Below are positions 1 to 11,569 of a stretch of 64,000 nt of DNA, one piece after another. How positions within the stretch are numbered: position 1 is the stretch's first letter; every line of letters starts with the position of its first letter. Position numbers and translations under genes: made by a program. The notes under the pieces are model-generated. The model worked only from the letters and a program-made list of their open reading frames with translations, ran no database searches and was not told where the DNA came from. This DNA comes from Rhabditoides inermis (lineage: Eukaryota; Nematoda; Chromadorea; Rhabditida; Rhabditidae): assembly GCA_963966185.1 (NCBI GenBank), contig CAWZYM010000232.1:937001-1001000 (forward strand). The letters run 5' to 3'.

Positions 1-60
1 TCTATTGTTATGTTATGGACTGACATTCATTATCTTGTTTTGGTGTGTTTTCTTGTCCAG

Positions 61-328
61 ATTAGATGACTACCATGATCGTAAATATATTTTCAGTAGT
101 TTGGAACAAATGTCATACTAAATTCACAGAGATATTATTAGTAACCAGTTTTGTAAGTGTGCAATTATGAACAACCTGATATGGAATTGCGGAAATTGAT
201 TGTGTAATTATAGGTGGCTCCCAATGGAGCAACGAGGTTCCAAGACATCAACCGACAGTACGCTAAAGATTTTGTCGTGGAGGTAGAGAGGGAGGGAGAG
301 AGAGGGAGAGACAGACAAAGACAAACAA

Positions 329-379
<51 letters not shown>

Positions 380-405
380 CACATGTTTTCAGAGCGTGAT
401 CCGCA
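61..405 (+). CDS. possible 3' end of an upstream gene (partial, unrecognised)
   Basis: Two or three short blocks look like terminal exons. An acceptor (TTGTCCAG) precedes a 20 nt open block at 61-80 followed by GTAAAT, and a second acceptor (ATTATAG) precedes coding-like sequence from 214. Read with the phase left by the first block, the frame closes at TAA 264-266. Read in the other open frame it reaches a GTAGAG donor near 282, crosses a GA-repeat intron, and closes at TGA about 403-405. AATAAA motifs at 703-708 and 737-742 would serve as poly(A) signals. No family is recognisable from so few residues, and the choice of frame is not settled. The gene body would lie left of the window. Confidence 0.22.
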
Positions 406-1854
406 ACTACTGAGTCATCTTCTGTGCAGTGTGTTCTATTCTATTCTCCCATCGTCTCTCTCATTTCTTCTCTCACACCAGTGTTGCTTCATTTCCCAGT
501 GCCTTTGTTTGTTGCTCGTATAGCGTCGCTGTCCAATTCTGTAAATTGAAGAAAAGGGTAAATTATGCAAATTGCCTATTCGCCTGTCTTATATTGTAGT
601 TTTAGTACTGTTTAGAATATATACTAGGACTTCTTATGGTAGAATTGCAGAGAGGCTAGTACCGCAAGTACATAGAATTTTTACTAATAAGAGAAAAATC
701 GTAATAAATATTGTTCTGTTATGCGAGTGAATATTGAATAAATTTCCGCGTTAGTATGTGTTTTGTTACTAGAAATCAAGTATTGGTCTGCGCGAGTTCA
801 AACTACCACATTATTCTAGTGTTTGGCAGTCTGATTTCAAGAAAATAACAATGATTTATCAGTCTAATATATACATTCCAATAGTTTATAACACAATTAT
901 AAACAGACTTCGAAGGCAACCCAGGACAGTTCATTGTGAAAAATGTCAAACTTTTTCAAATTACCCCAACCTCAACTAATTCGATTACCAGGATTTGATG
1001 GCGAATATATGTCCGCTCCTTGTAATTGCTCCGATTGTAAAGGTTTGATTCAGTTCTCGAGTTTAAAACTGTTTGGAAAAATCGTATTTTTTTTAAAAAA
1101 AAAAAAAAATATTATTTTTGATGGCATTAAATTAAAATATACATGTCATTTTGCTCTCGTCAGACAGACCGTCGACCGTCGTCTCAATGGAGGGATACCC
1201 TGTCTCTGTCGTGTTTTCTATTTTATCGCTCAAAACACTGTTGAATACTGTTCGCAAACGGATAGCGCGATTAGATGTTTTTCAAAGGTGATACGAATCT
1301 CCGGTGAGCTCCGATTCCTTGTTGTACCTAATACAATTGTCTTGTTGTTGTCAGGCAGAGTACTGTGGTACTGTGTGTGTTTGCCCGCAAAACACTGCCT
1401 ACAGACTGTACATGCACATGCTGTCCATGCAGCCTCATCTTTGTACCTCTGGTCTCTCCCCCTCTCCCTATCAGCCGAGAGAGAGCGCGTAGTGGCGCAG
1501 GCAGGCGGCAGGTGTGGGGTGGAAGGTCGCCTCACCGCCCTATCTGGGCCCATGGCGTGATGCGCGCCGTCTAATCTGCCCCGCCCCCCCCCCCCCCCCA
1601 CTGCTCTCCCTTTCATACCATCCAACCCATTATAAATCAGGCTGCACACCGCTACATCCGTCATTGTTGATTAACACTGAGTGATCGCGTTTCCCTCCGT
1701 CTCACTCACTCACTCATTCACTCACTTACTCACTCACTCACTCACTCACTCGGTCCAAAAAGTTGTCTCTTGTTTGTTCAGCCCTCCGCGCAGGCATACT
1801 CTATATTTTCGAATCGCTGGCGCGTTGAAATCGATTCTCTCTATGCAGGTAACA
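406..1854. other. noncoding region upstream of the elongase gene
   Basis: No convincing gene. It holds two AATAAA motifs (703-708, 737-742), an A/T homopolymer stretch near 1085-1110, a poly-C run near 1580-1600 and an (ACTC)n tract at about 1701-1750. An acceptor-like CTCTATGCAG ends at 1848, seven nt before the elongase start codon, so this is probably promoter and outron. Confidence 0.5.
1701..1750. repeat. (ACTC)n tetranucleotide repeat
   Basis: About twelve near-perfect CTCA units with a few substitutions, about 100 nt upstream of the elongase start codon. Confidence 0.85.
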
Positions 1855-1956
1855 ATGGCTGAGTCGTACGTGTCTCTGACTGATGTGCTGGCGGACCCGT
1901 GGGATCTGGAGAGGACCAAGTCCTTCATGGGACACTACCTCCCCAACACTTACAAG

Positions 1957-2001
<45 letters not shown>

Positions 2002-2594
2002 GAAGAGGGATTATGGAGTGCAATGGATGGCTGTTCAGATCTGTGTTGGATACCTGGCTATGGTCTACTTTGGACAGAAGATCATGAAGAACAGGAAGGC
2101 TTTCGAGCTGGAGGGTGAGTGAGGGAGAAGGAGAAGGAGCAGGAGAAGGAGAAGAAGAAGGAGGAGCAGAAGGAGCAGGAGATAGTTTCAGGCGTCCTCG
2201 CTGCGTGGAACTTTGCTTTCTCGCTTTTTTCGGGTATCGCTGCTTACAAGCTGATTCCGGAGCTCGTCTCCGTCCTCTTCAACAGGGGATTCACTGGTGA
2301 GTGATAGGCATAACCCAGTCTCTCTCCTCTAGTATCACAGTCGAACAGATTGCGTGTCGCCTGATTACCAATAAACCATAGACCCATAGAGTGTAAGAGG
2401 ATTGGAAGCGTGTTCTATTTTCCATATGTGTCGTTGCTACAGCAGATAGCCTTTCGAAGTCTGTCAGAGTGAAATGTTTTCTCTTTCCATCTCTGCCGTT
2501 TCTCACATGGGGTGATCGAATCATGTCAACGCTTTTTTGTATAGTTTCCTATCTTGGAAGCACAGAGATTAGTAGCAGAGTACAGACCACACCA

Positions 2595-2634
<40 letters not shown>

Positions 2635-4034
2635 TTACAGAGTCGTACTGCGAGAACCACTCTTACTACACTGACCCGTCTACTGGATTCTGGGGATGGA
2701 TGTTCGTCATGAGCAAGGTGAGGAGAAACAGCTGATGAGTGGAGAGGAGAAAGAAGCAAAAGATAGAGGTATATGGCGACATAAGGATGCTTATTGCATA
2801 ATGTAAGAGGATTAGGATTAGGGGGATAATGGTAATGTGGTAACGAAGTGTGTTGCAGGCCCCGGAACTCGGAGATACCCTGTTCCTCGTTCTGCGCAAG
2901 AAGCCTGTCATCTTCATGCACTGGTGCAAGAACACACCTCTATCTCACTCACTCTCTCTCTTTCTCTCTCTCTCGCTCTCGCTCTCTCTCTCTTTCTCTC
3001 TCTATCTCTCTGCATCTCTCTCTCTCTAACTCACTATGTTTTCTCTTATGTTCTATCACCGTTCATTTTGCAACAATATTTATTCAAAATCTAGTAGAAT
3101 GATGAACGTATCTTTCTCTCCAGGTACCACCACGCGCTCACCTTCGTGTATGCCGCGTTGACGTACTCTCAGCTGCAGGCTTGGTGCCGCTGGTCCCTTT
3201 CCCTCAACCTCTCCGTGCACACCATCATGTACTTGTGAGTTATTCCATTTTATGTTCTTTAATCTTTTCTATATTAGTTTACTCTCTGCTTATGTTTCTA
3301 GTTAGATATGGATGTGGAGTAGTGTGATACATAGATGTCACATCTTTATTGAAGTGAACGCTTTGGAATCTGGGAGAAAAGATTTCGGGTGGGGTTGGAA
3401 GATAAGAAATGCATTGTCCATGAATAATCCGCATTTTTGATTTGGTAATCTAGGAAAGCGGCTTGGTTTAGTGGTGCGAGACGTATGATAAGCAAGGTTG
3501 CACCTAATCGGGCTATCAGTGAGGGGTTCAAAAGGTGGGATTAGCGGCAAAGAAGGGGAAGTTTCTAGATAGTCAAGAGTTTACGAAGAATGTCAAATCG
3601 TGAATCGAAGGGGTCAAACATTATCAACACAACTACATATAATAGTACAAACTAACGAAACGGTTGCAGCTACTTCGGAGTGCGTGCTCTGAACATCAAG
3701 ACTCCCCGCCCGGTCGCCACCTTCATCACCACCATCCAGATCGTCCAGTTCATCATCTCCTGCTACATCTTCGCACACCTCTGCATCATCAAGTTCTCCG
3801 ACTCCATCCCTGACTGCGAGGTGAGAAAAGAGGGAGACGAGATAGAGCGACGATGATAGTGGTAAGGAGACAAACACGAGTCACTATTTCCAGGTGGGAT
3901 GGAGCAGTCTGGCGGTGGGCGGAGTGATGTACCTGTCCTACCTGTACCTCTTCGCTGAGTTCTTCTACAAGGCTTACATCAAGAAGGCGCCCAAGAAGGA
4001 GGGAACCAAGAAGGAGGGCAAGAAGAGCCAGTAA
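1855..4034 (+). CDS. very-long-chain fatty acid elongase (ELO family)
   Basis: Elongase that would catalyse the condensation step adding two carbons from malonyl-CoA to a long-chain acyl-CoA in the endoplasmic reticulum. Eight exons: 1855-1956, 2039-2114, 2192-2296, 2641-2717, 2859-2923, 3124-3234, 3670-3820, 3894-4034; all junctions keep phase and give 275 residues, normal for worm elongases. The catalytic histidine box HWYHH is at about residues 141-145 and is split by the intron 2924-3123. Several hydrophobic segments flank it, and the tail is lysine-rich (ends KKEGKKSQ), as in ER-retained members. Start chosen as the first ATG after an acceptor-like CTATGCAG. Intron 1 and intron 3 carry long GA runs. 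Resembles the C. elegans ELO-5/ELO-6 group in length and sequence; which paralogue cannot be settled here. Confidence 0.93.
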
Positions 4035-4080
4035 ACAGCCACATCACAATCAATCCGGGTCCACACTACACAGCTACTTT

Positions 4081-4086
4081 AATAAA
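4081..4086 (+). terminator. poly(A) signal of the elongase gene
   Basis: AATAAA 47 nt after the stop codon, preceded by a short 3' UTR. Confidence 0.75.
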
Positions 4087-5068
4087 ATACTTTAAAACTA
4101 ATTGTTTGATGATGTATGAATTAAAGTGTATCCTAAATCTTTCACTAAACACTCGAAGGTCTCTCGTGAAAAGAGTGGGACACGTTTGTGAGTATAAGAT
4201 ACGAGTCAGTTACGAGTAAAATGAAACAACACACAATCCATTCATGCCAATTCAGATAAACTGTTAATGGAGAGATGTATAGAACATAGGAGAATGTAGT
4301 GTGCATGTTGAAACGAATTTAAAAATTATAAAAAAGGTGATACTTTTACAGGATAAAAAGGTGATACTTTTTCGTGGTTTCCGGCTGTGATATCAATTCT
4401 CATTTGAAGATTTAAAAAAAAAATTATTCCTGTTATGAATATGTGGGAGCGCTCGTTCGCTATCCACAGCACCACACTGGAACTCCACACATTGTGTGTT
4501 AGTTTTCGTTAGTGGTAACACACATAAACTAACACCAATCTAACTAATACCAATCCATTGTTATAATAAAATGTTTTCGCTTTCCGATACTTGAAACACG
4601 ATCTTTTTTATGAATTGTCTGAGCTTCATTCTTTGAACACAATTAAAGAGTCAAATAAACTATCTGACAAAATACTATAGTACGAAAATCCGAAAAACTA
4701 ATCTATTTTGCAGTTCATTCAAAAAATGTTTTAAAATTTCCCGCGTTGGTCTCGAAAGGATAAGTGATGGAGGACGCCAAAATTACGGTAGCCAAACCAT
4801 TCCGCTGCTTCGAGCAAGCTCTATCTGGTTTCTCTCTCGTTGTTTGGTTTTTTGTTTGTTTTTGCATAAATTATGACCAACATTTATATTTTCCAAATAA
4901 TTGTTTGTTTGCAGGGTATTTTCTAGGTAGTCTAACGACTCTACTTTCGTAAATTTCCCGGTTTTGTAATCTTTTATCTTCTGTTCTGTTGGTATCAACT
5001 AAACTTCTACAAAACTAGTAAAGGTGGGTGTTTCGTTTACTTACGATTGAGATATTTTATTGTAATTG
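4087..5068. other. AT-rich intergenic region
   Basis: No gene seen. Contains an 18-nt-scale direct repeat around GGTGATACTTTT (about 4335-4370) and a short hairpin with 10 nt arms GTGTTAGTTT / AAACTAACAC near 4497-4536. The right end is the presumed promoter and outron of the hnRNP gene. Confidence 0.5.
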
Positions 5069-5078
5069 TTTTCAGAAC

Positions 5079-6116
5079 ATGGATGCTCAGGATAACAAGG
5101 TGAACGGCATCGAGGAGGTGAACGGAAAGGAGAACATCAACAAGGGCAACGAGGATAGGTTGGTTTTTCGTTTTTCATTGTTCAATAATTTCCTTAGTTT
5201 ACAAATATTTATTACAGGAAGATCTTTGTTGGAGGCATTGCCTATGATGTGACCAACGAGGATCTGACCGCTCACTTTTCCAAGTTCGGAGAGGTGGGAC
5301 AGGCCCAGGTCAAGTTCGATCGCATGACTGGACGCTCTCGTGGATTCGCATTCGTCGAGTTCGCTTCTGGAGATGCCTGTAAGGCTGCTCTCGCTGATCG
5401 TGAGCAGACGATCAAGAGCAAGCAGGTAAATAATTAGCATTAGTTTTTTTGTGGGTTTACGTCATGATCATTTTCAGGTCGAGGTTAAGCCGGCCAAGTC
5501 TCGCGAAAACAAGAAGGTCTTTGTTGGAGGACTCCCGTCCGACTATTCCGAGCCTGAGCTCCGCCAGCACTTCGAGCAGTTCGGAAAGGTCGAGGATATC
5601 GAGTGGCCCTTCGATAAGCAGACGAAGGCTCGTCGCAACTTCGCCTTCATCGTTTTCGAGGAGGAGGAGGCCGCTGACAAGGCGTCGAGCCAGCTCAAGC
5701 AGACCTTCGGATCTCGCGAGTGTGACGTGAAGAAGGCCGTTCCCCAGGGCAAGCGCTTCCAGGGAATGGGACGTGGAAATGGTTTCCGCAACGGATACGG
5801 ACGTGCCGCCGCTGCCAATGCTGCTGCTTGGTACGGTGCCTGGGGACAGATGGGAGCTGTACCGTACAGCGGAGGAGCTGGATGGGGTGGTGACTGGTAT
5901 GGAGCTTCCTCTATGTATGCTCCGCAGAACGGCGGATCGTACAACGCATATGCTTCTCAGCAGGGTAAGTTTATTTATTTTTTAATTTTTAGTCATTAGT
6001 ATGTCATTTATATTTCAGCTGCCGGATACGAGTCGTTCAACCAGGGTGCTCAGCGGTCCAACGGAAACTCCATGCAGCGCATGGCTCCTCCCCAGCAGGC
6101 TCAGCAGCAGTTCTAA
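5079..6116 (+). CDS. sqd-1: hnRNP with two RRMs, SQD-1 (Squid/hnRNP A-B) type
   Basis: RNA-binding protein expected to package nuclear pre-mRNA and act in splicing, localisation or translation. Exons 5079-5158, 5218-5425, 5478-5964 and 6019-6116 give 290 residues. RRM1 spans about residues 27-97 with RNP2 KIFVGGI and RNP1 RGFAFVEF; RRM2 spans about 109-182 with KVFVGGL and the RNP1-like block RNFAFIVF. The remainder is a Gly/Ala/Tyr-rich tail that ends in a Gln-rich stretch, as in Squid-type hnRNPs. The ATG lies three nt after TTTTCAG, a likely trans-splice or 5' UTR acceptor. The 3' UTR is about 700 nt. LSM8 follows at operon-like spacing. The symbol rests on architecture and on the LSM8 neighbour, which I recall being adjacent in C. 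elegans. Confidence 0.9.
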
Positions 6117-6813
6117 GTGGCAGGTTCCACTTCCCTTCTCCCAATCTTGTTTCCTGAAAATCCTTCAAAAGTCACTCCTCTGTTCACAACTAATCTCTTA
6201 GGTATTGATGGACTACCTAGAAGGTATTCCTTTACTACTTTGTAGGTTTCATTCTGTATTCTCACACGTTGCTTACCTACTCGCACGTGTTTATTTATAT
6301 GACGTCGGATGTTTCCATCTGTCGACTTGTACATAACCGCATATAGCAGTTGGCTGGCATGTCTACTCTCCCGGCCTGTTCAAAAGTGATCTTATTTAAG
6401 ACCGTTTTGTATGTTGTATGCTTTTATGTCAAGAGTAGATCCGATTGTCATGCCTTATTGCTTATGCTTCCTCTGCCGTATGCGGCTCTCTCACCCGGTA
6501 GAAGATAGGGACTGTGAATTCAATTCCCTGAATCTCACTCTATTCCCACTTCCGTTTGCTCATCATCAGAAGATATCTGGTCGATATGCCGACTGTTGAT
6601 TGTTATAGTAACCCTATTACATTGCGACCTTCAGTAGCAGTGTTTATTACTGTATCTCTTCAAATGATGATAATTGTGCTGCCAGGTTTTCCTCTGTCTC
6701 AATTGTTATCTCGGTTGTTATCGATCAATGTCGAATCCGTTGTGGCGCATGTCGTTTTCACGTTGTTCCATCGTTTGTGACTCGTGTGTGCTATTACAAC
6801 TCCCTTTCCCTTT

Positions 6814-6819
6814 AATAAA
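6814..6819 (+). terminator. poly(A) signal of the hnRNP gene
   Basis: AATAAA about 700 nt after the hnRNP stop codon and about 110 nt before the LSM8 start; the spacing matters for the operon call. Confidence 0.75.
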
Positions 6820-6920
6820 GACTTTTGAAGGAAATGCGTGTTTATGATTTCGAACACAACTTATCTGTTAAAACGGTGATAGATATTTTGTCAATATAAT
6901 AATCAGTTGTTGGGAATCGG

Positions 6921-6930
6921 TTTCTTTCAG
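6921..6930 (+). promoter_or_regulatory. probable trans-splice acceptor for LSM8
   Basis: TTTCTTTCAG ends exactly one base before the LSM8 ATG, about 110 nt after the upstream poly(A) signal. Nothing in between looks like a 5' exon, so a spliced-leader (SL2-class) acceptor is the natural reading. Confidence 0.6.
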
Positions 6931-7585
6931 ATGACATCGTCTTTGGATGGGTTCATGAACAGAGTCATTAGTGTTATCACGGGTGATGGAAGGAACATTG
7001 TGGGTATGCTGAAGGGATTCGACCAACTCGTGAACGTGGTTCTGGAGAACAGCCACGAGAGGGTGTATTCTGAGAAGGATGGAGTGGAGCAGATTCCTCT
7101 TGGACTCTACATCATCCGCGGAGACAATGTGTGAGTAAAAAAACAATAAATCGGGTGTAAGAAAATACATTTCTCTTCATCGCATTACTTGAATTACAAC
7201 CAGCGCGGCAGCGCTGGTTGGTTTGTGTTAACCCTTTACATCCTTCATTATATCGACAAGAAGTCAATCGGGTCCGTTCGCGCGCATAGCCTTTTGGTAC
7301 GATCGATATTGGTGTGTGCCGCTCACTCGCCCTCTTACACACCCGGTTCCCTCACTCACTCTCAGCAGACACTCGCCCCCGCAGGCACAACAAACGACAG
7401 ACGCTTTCCTGTATACTATCAATCGATCGCATTCATCTCTCTTTGAATCTGGGCGCTTCCCTGTTGTCATATCTACGTGTCGTTTATTCAGTGCGATTGT
7501 GGGCGAGATTGACGAGGAGCTGGACAAACGAATCGACCTCGCTGCTCTCAAAGCTGCACCTCTCGGTGCGATCTGGATTGCGTGA
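6931..7585 (+). CDS. lsm-8: U6 snRNA-associated Sm-like protein LSM8
   Basis: Subunit of the nuclear LSM2-8 ring that binds the U6 snRNA 3' end for pre-mRNA splicing. Two exons, 6931-7130 and 7492-7585, give 97 residues, the usual LSM8 length. The Sm fold is visible: an N-terminal helix, Sm1 with GDGRNIVGMLKGFD, and Sm2 ending IIRGDNVAIVGEID, which is the LSM8 signature close to the C terminus. The start codon directly follows TTTCTTTCAG. It is downstream of the hnRNP gene with about 110 nt from poly(A) signal to acceptor, so co-transcription is likely. The 361 nt intron has no recognisable content. Confidence 0.93.
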
Positions 7586-8294
7586 TTTCTTTTTTGTTAT
7601 AGTATCCTACATCGATTTATCGATTGTTATGCTCTGTTTCGGTCTCTGATACGTTGGAATGTTCTCACATTGTCGCTCTCTTTATGATTGTCGGACTGGC
7701 GAGATTTGTGTGCACAGCACACTTTCCCTTCCCCTTATTTCTCGATACGCGTATTAGTTTCTCTCTATGTCTGTCCTCCCGTAAAACTGCCCCTCCTATT
7801 TGTATGATAAAATGGTTCCGTGTAATTTGCTGTCGGTTTTTGCACACTAGCCCTTCCAGGGTAGAAGCCGGTTTTGACCCGGGATTGCTCGCGCATCTTA
7901 TCTCAGCATGCAATTCCTCGACATGCTAGTCTCGCCTGTCAATCGTATCGATTTGATTGTCATGTGATTCGCGATTCGGCCTCGATTACGCATTTTGATT
8001 TCATTCGATTTATACCAACTCGTTACTGCTTGCAGGTAACCTCGTAGTCGGCCGAACAGATCGCGTGCGACCTTGAGGCCAATTAGCCGATCAAATCGGT
8101 CCCACTATACAGTGAGTTTTTCATAACTATGCGGTTTTCTCCTTTTAATGCTGTCATGAAATGGATTACTGTATAGAACTTTTGCAATATGGAGTGATAA
8201 ATTTTGTTTCGGCGGTTGGAGTGTTTTGCATAGGATGCGATGCTACGTCTGCATACCTATTGTTTCGTCTCGTCGTTGAATGTTTGTATTGCAG
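7586..8294. other. LSM8 3' region and upstream region of the next gene
   Basis: No AATAAA found on the plus strand and no convincing coding exon. Sequence is unique-looking and moderately AT-rich. ATTGCAG ends at 8294, directly before the next start codon. Confidence 0.45.
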
Positions 8295-11095
8295 ATGGTA
8301 GATGTTGGTGGAATGGAAAGGGTACGGTTGCGGCACAGCTCGCGGCACTCTCCCCGGCACTCAAATGGACGAGCGGAGAGAGGAGGTGTAGGAGAAGGAC
8401 GGTTCAGAGAAGAGAGGAAGAGAAATGGCAGCGCGGTGAGTCATCTCTATCCGACGTTTGATATTGTATTTTCAATCATTTCGCATGTTTTGATTCCGAA
8501 TTCCGGTTGTTTGCGCGGCGTTGATATGAGAATGAGTGTTGCATTTCAGTCTCCTACTCGGCGTGAGTTTCGAGGCGGTCGGATGTCGCCCCGTCCCGAG
8601 CACCGCCGCTCTTCGCCGCCTCGTTCCCGCGGAGGCCGCCACTCGCCCCCTCGCAAGCACTCGCTCCCCCTCCCTCGCCCTGGACCCTCCTCGCACCACA
8701 CACCGCCCACCGAGCTACAGCGCAAGAAGATCATGAAAAGGAGGGAGCAAAGGTGAGTGTACTGAACATTAGCAAGATTTATTGAAACGTGTTCATTAAA
8801 GACGTGAAAACAGGATGCACCCAAACAGGTACTTTGCTGTTTCTTTTTGGGTAGTTTTGGTATTCTTTTAGTTTTTTGGGCTATAAAAACTATTTGTTTT
8901 TAGAGTATTGAAATAATTCATTTCTGTTTCAGGCTGAAGCAAGCTCAAAGGAGGTGGAAGACGAATGTCGTGGAAAGGAAGCGATGGAGATGTGCGAAGC
9001 GAGAGCCTGACAGTGATGGAAAGGAGCCGGTGCTGCGAGAGAAGAATGGAAAGGACAAGGAATGCGAGAAGAAGGGAACGGAGGATAACGAGGAGAAGGA
9101 GGAGGAGGAATTGAGCGACGAGGAGCTCGAGCTCATGGAGGAGGTCGATTTCTGTGGTGAGTGGATGTTGTTTTGCGGTTTCGTGTTCAGCTTAGACACC
9201 ACCTGTCCACGTACTTTGTGCGATTACGAAACGATTGTTATCGTGTTGATTTCAGACGAGGACGGTAGCGAGTGCAGCTCGGCTGAGTCATGCAAGGACG
9301 ATTCTGCTGGAGAGGAATCGCAATCGAGCCAACAATCCTCTCCCCGATCCCTGAGTGCAGGAGAGGAGACGAGACAGATAGAGCAGAAGGAGGAAAAGAA
9401 GCACGCTGAGTCGAGCAACATGTGAGTATGGAATCACGCGATCCCATTAGTGATTTGTTGATTTGCAGTGATGACTCGGTGTGTCCGTGGACGGCTCGAT
9501 TGGCTGCCGTCGCGTATGCGTCCGAAGACGCGATAGAGATTGACCTCGGAGATGATGATGAAGATTGGCCAGAGGAGGAAGCGGCGAGGAAGGACGAGAA
9601 CAACAGCAGCAGCAGTGACGACGAGGAGGAGGAGGAGAGGAGCGAGCCGCGCGCTGGCAAGTTTGTGAGCGAGCGGGCGCCGCAGCCACAGACACTGCTA
9701 GAGAAGACAGTGAAGGAGCGACAGAGAAGACAGGGTACGCTGCGTGATGGAGGGCGGTGCATGCCGGCCGACGCGGGCTGAACGGCCAACGCTGCCCCGA
9801 CTGACTGACTGACTGGGGTGTGAGAATGATATGGTTTAGACGAGAGGCCGGCAGTGTGGAGACAAGCTCCACCTCCACACAAGGGACGGCAGTACGTACG
9901 AGGCAAGCTGCAGGAGAGGAGGGAGGAGAGAGGGGCGGCGGCTCGCGGGGGCGAAGGAAGAGACGACAGAGACAAGGCGCGCGTCGACAGAAAGAGGGGA
10001 CAGAAGAAGCCGCCGCCGCCCCATTTCCATCCGAGACACGGGAACTGGAGGGACGAGAGAAGACGACACGGCGACGAGCACCGACTGCGCGCAGACGAGA
10101 GGAAGGATCAGCAGCGGAGGAGCAGTCCCCGGAGGAGCAGGAGCAGAAGTCCTCGCAGGAGTCCGACACGGAAGGACAGAGGTTCGTCCACATCTACAAC
10201 GACGGCTGAATCTACTTGCCTGAATCGAGAGATCGTCTATCATCCTTTATCTCTTTCAGTCGATCGCCGTCGTGAATCTCCGAGAAGGCATAACGAGAGG
10301 AGTGAAAGGGAGAAGGTTCATTCGCGGAAGGAGAAGGAGGAGCAGAGGAGAGAAGAGAGAGAACGGCCGGAGAGGAGGGAGAGGGAGGCGGAGCAGAAGC
10401 TGAAGCCGGTGGAGGCACCCGTGCAGAAGCTTGTGGAGGTGAAGCCCGCCTCACCTCGTGAGGAGAAAGTTGTGGAGGAGCCTGCTTCAATCAAAAAGGC
10501 ATCTCCTGCTCTCTCTCCGCCTGCTCCGCGTCATGTTCCCATCACTGCTCCTTCTCCTGTACCCGCTGCACCGGAGCAGAGACCGAAGGAAGAGGAGCCG
10601 CAGTTGAAGCAGCCGCGAGCGCTGGCACCTCGCATCCAGTACCCTCTGAAGGAAGAAGAGGTTATAGTGATACGGCCGAAGGTGCAGCGCCAGCCTATCA
10701 TGGCTCCCACTCCCGTCAAGGAGGCGCCTGCGAGGAGAGGAGGAGGAGTGCATCTGAAGAGGGGAGGAGGTGGACCGCGACGCCAGGTGGAGACAATCCT
10801 TGTGCGACAAGCAGCCCCGGCGGCGCCCGCCCAGCCAGCGCCCGTCCGGCAAAGGATAGTCTTCACTGAGGAGGTGCAGGGAGCAGCGGCACAAAGAGGT
10901 GAGTGGAGAAGAAGCATGGAGAGAGAGTGGCAGTGAGAGAAGGAGCTTGCCAAGTTACCAGTGGTTGCAGGCCCGATCGTGCTGGGCCGAGGCGGCGGCG
11001 GTGCGGGTTCGATGCGTGGTGGAGGCGGCGGTCGTCGCCACAAGAAGAGGGGCGGCGGAGGAGCGAGGGGAGGAGGAACCCTGTTTGTCAACTGA
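8295..11095 (+). CDS. RS- and RGG-rich low-complexity nuclear protein, family not recognised
   Basis: Eight exons: 8295-8435, 8550-8752, 8933-9156, 9256-9421, 9469-9734, 9840-10181, 10260-10898, 10971-11095. All phases agree and give about 701 residues. N-terminal part is Arg/Ser/His rich with SPRHS and SPPR repeats; then a basic helix around residues 105-130, a long acidic Glu/Asp/Ser block (about 150-330), an arginine-rich segment with RSRSRSPRRSP near 440, a Pro/Ala-rich stretch, and a C-terminal RGG-type tail with GRGGGG and RRHKKRGGGG. This composition is typical of splicing or mRNP-associated proteins, but no folded domain was identified. The intron 10182-10259 is inferred; its sequence is also open in frame, so retention would add 26 residues. 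The ATG follows ATTGCAG directly. Confidence 0.72.
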
Positions 11096-11569
11096 AGCAA
11101 TACTAGTTAGAGCTGTACATAGTTGTCTCGTGATTATTTATTTTTGTTTGTAAACTCGCTTCCGTTTTATATGACTGTTCATCTTTTAAACCAATTAATT
11201 CGTGCTCCTCTGTACCCTATCATCGCCTATTGTGTCTTGTGTAGTTTACGCGTTGTCGTCGGTTTCTATTTTTTATTTCCCAGAGTTTGGTTTGACATTA
11301 TAAATGTATTTGTTTTTAAGTTCATCAGCATCTGATTCGTAGATGTTCGGTAGCACAAGGACTGCTCCGTTGTGATATTGGAAAAGGGAGGGGAGGGAGA
11401 GTGTGGGCAAGGCACGAGTGGACTTGTGATAATCGGATTGTGTGGCGCGAGTGTGCGTCAGTGAGTCGTGATTCGAAGGGAGGGGTCGATTCGTTTGTAG
11501 CGCTCCGTCATTGTTTCAAAGTGAAGTGACTGAACGATTGTTATATGTTTGATTCGGATTGATTGTAGT
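11096..11569. other. intergenic region, 3' UTR and upstream region
   Basis: No gene and no canonical AATAAA. Ends in TTGTAG one base before the next ATG, a possible trans-splice acceptor. Confidence 0.45.

Noticed and set aside
943..1560. 205-codon plus-strand open frame upstream of the elongase
   Set aside because: Contains poly-Lys from an A homopolymer and low-complexity sequence; no splice context or homology, so not called.
9238..10243. Long minus-strand open frames (up to 248 codons) opposite the RS/RGG gene
   Set aside because: They mirror the codon-biased, repetitive plus-strand coding sequence, are interrupted at its introns and resemble no family.
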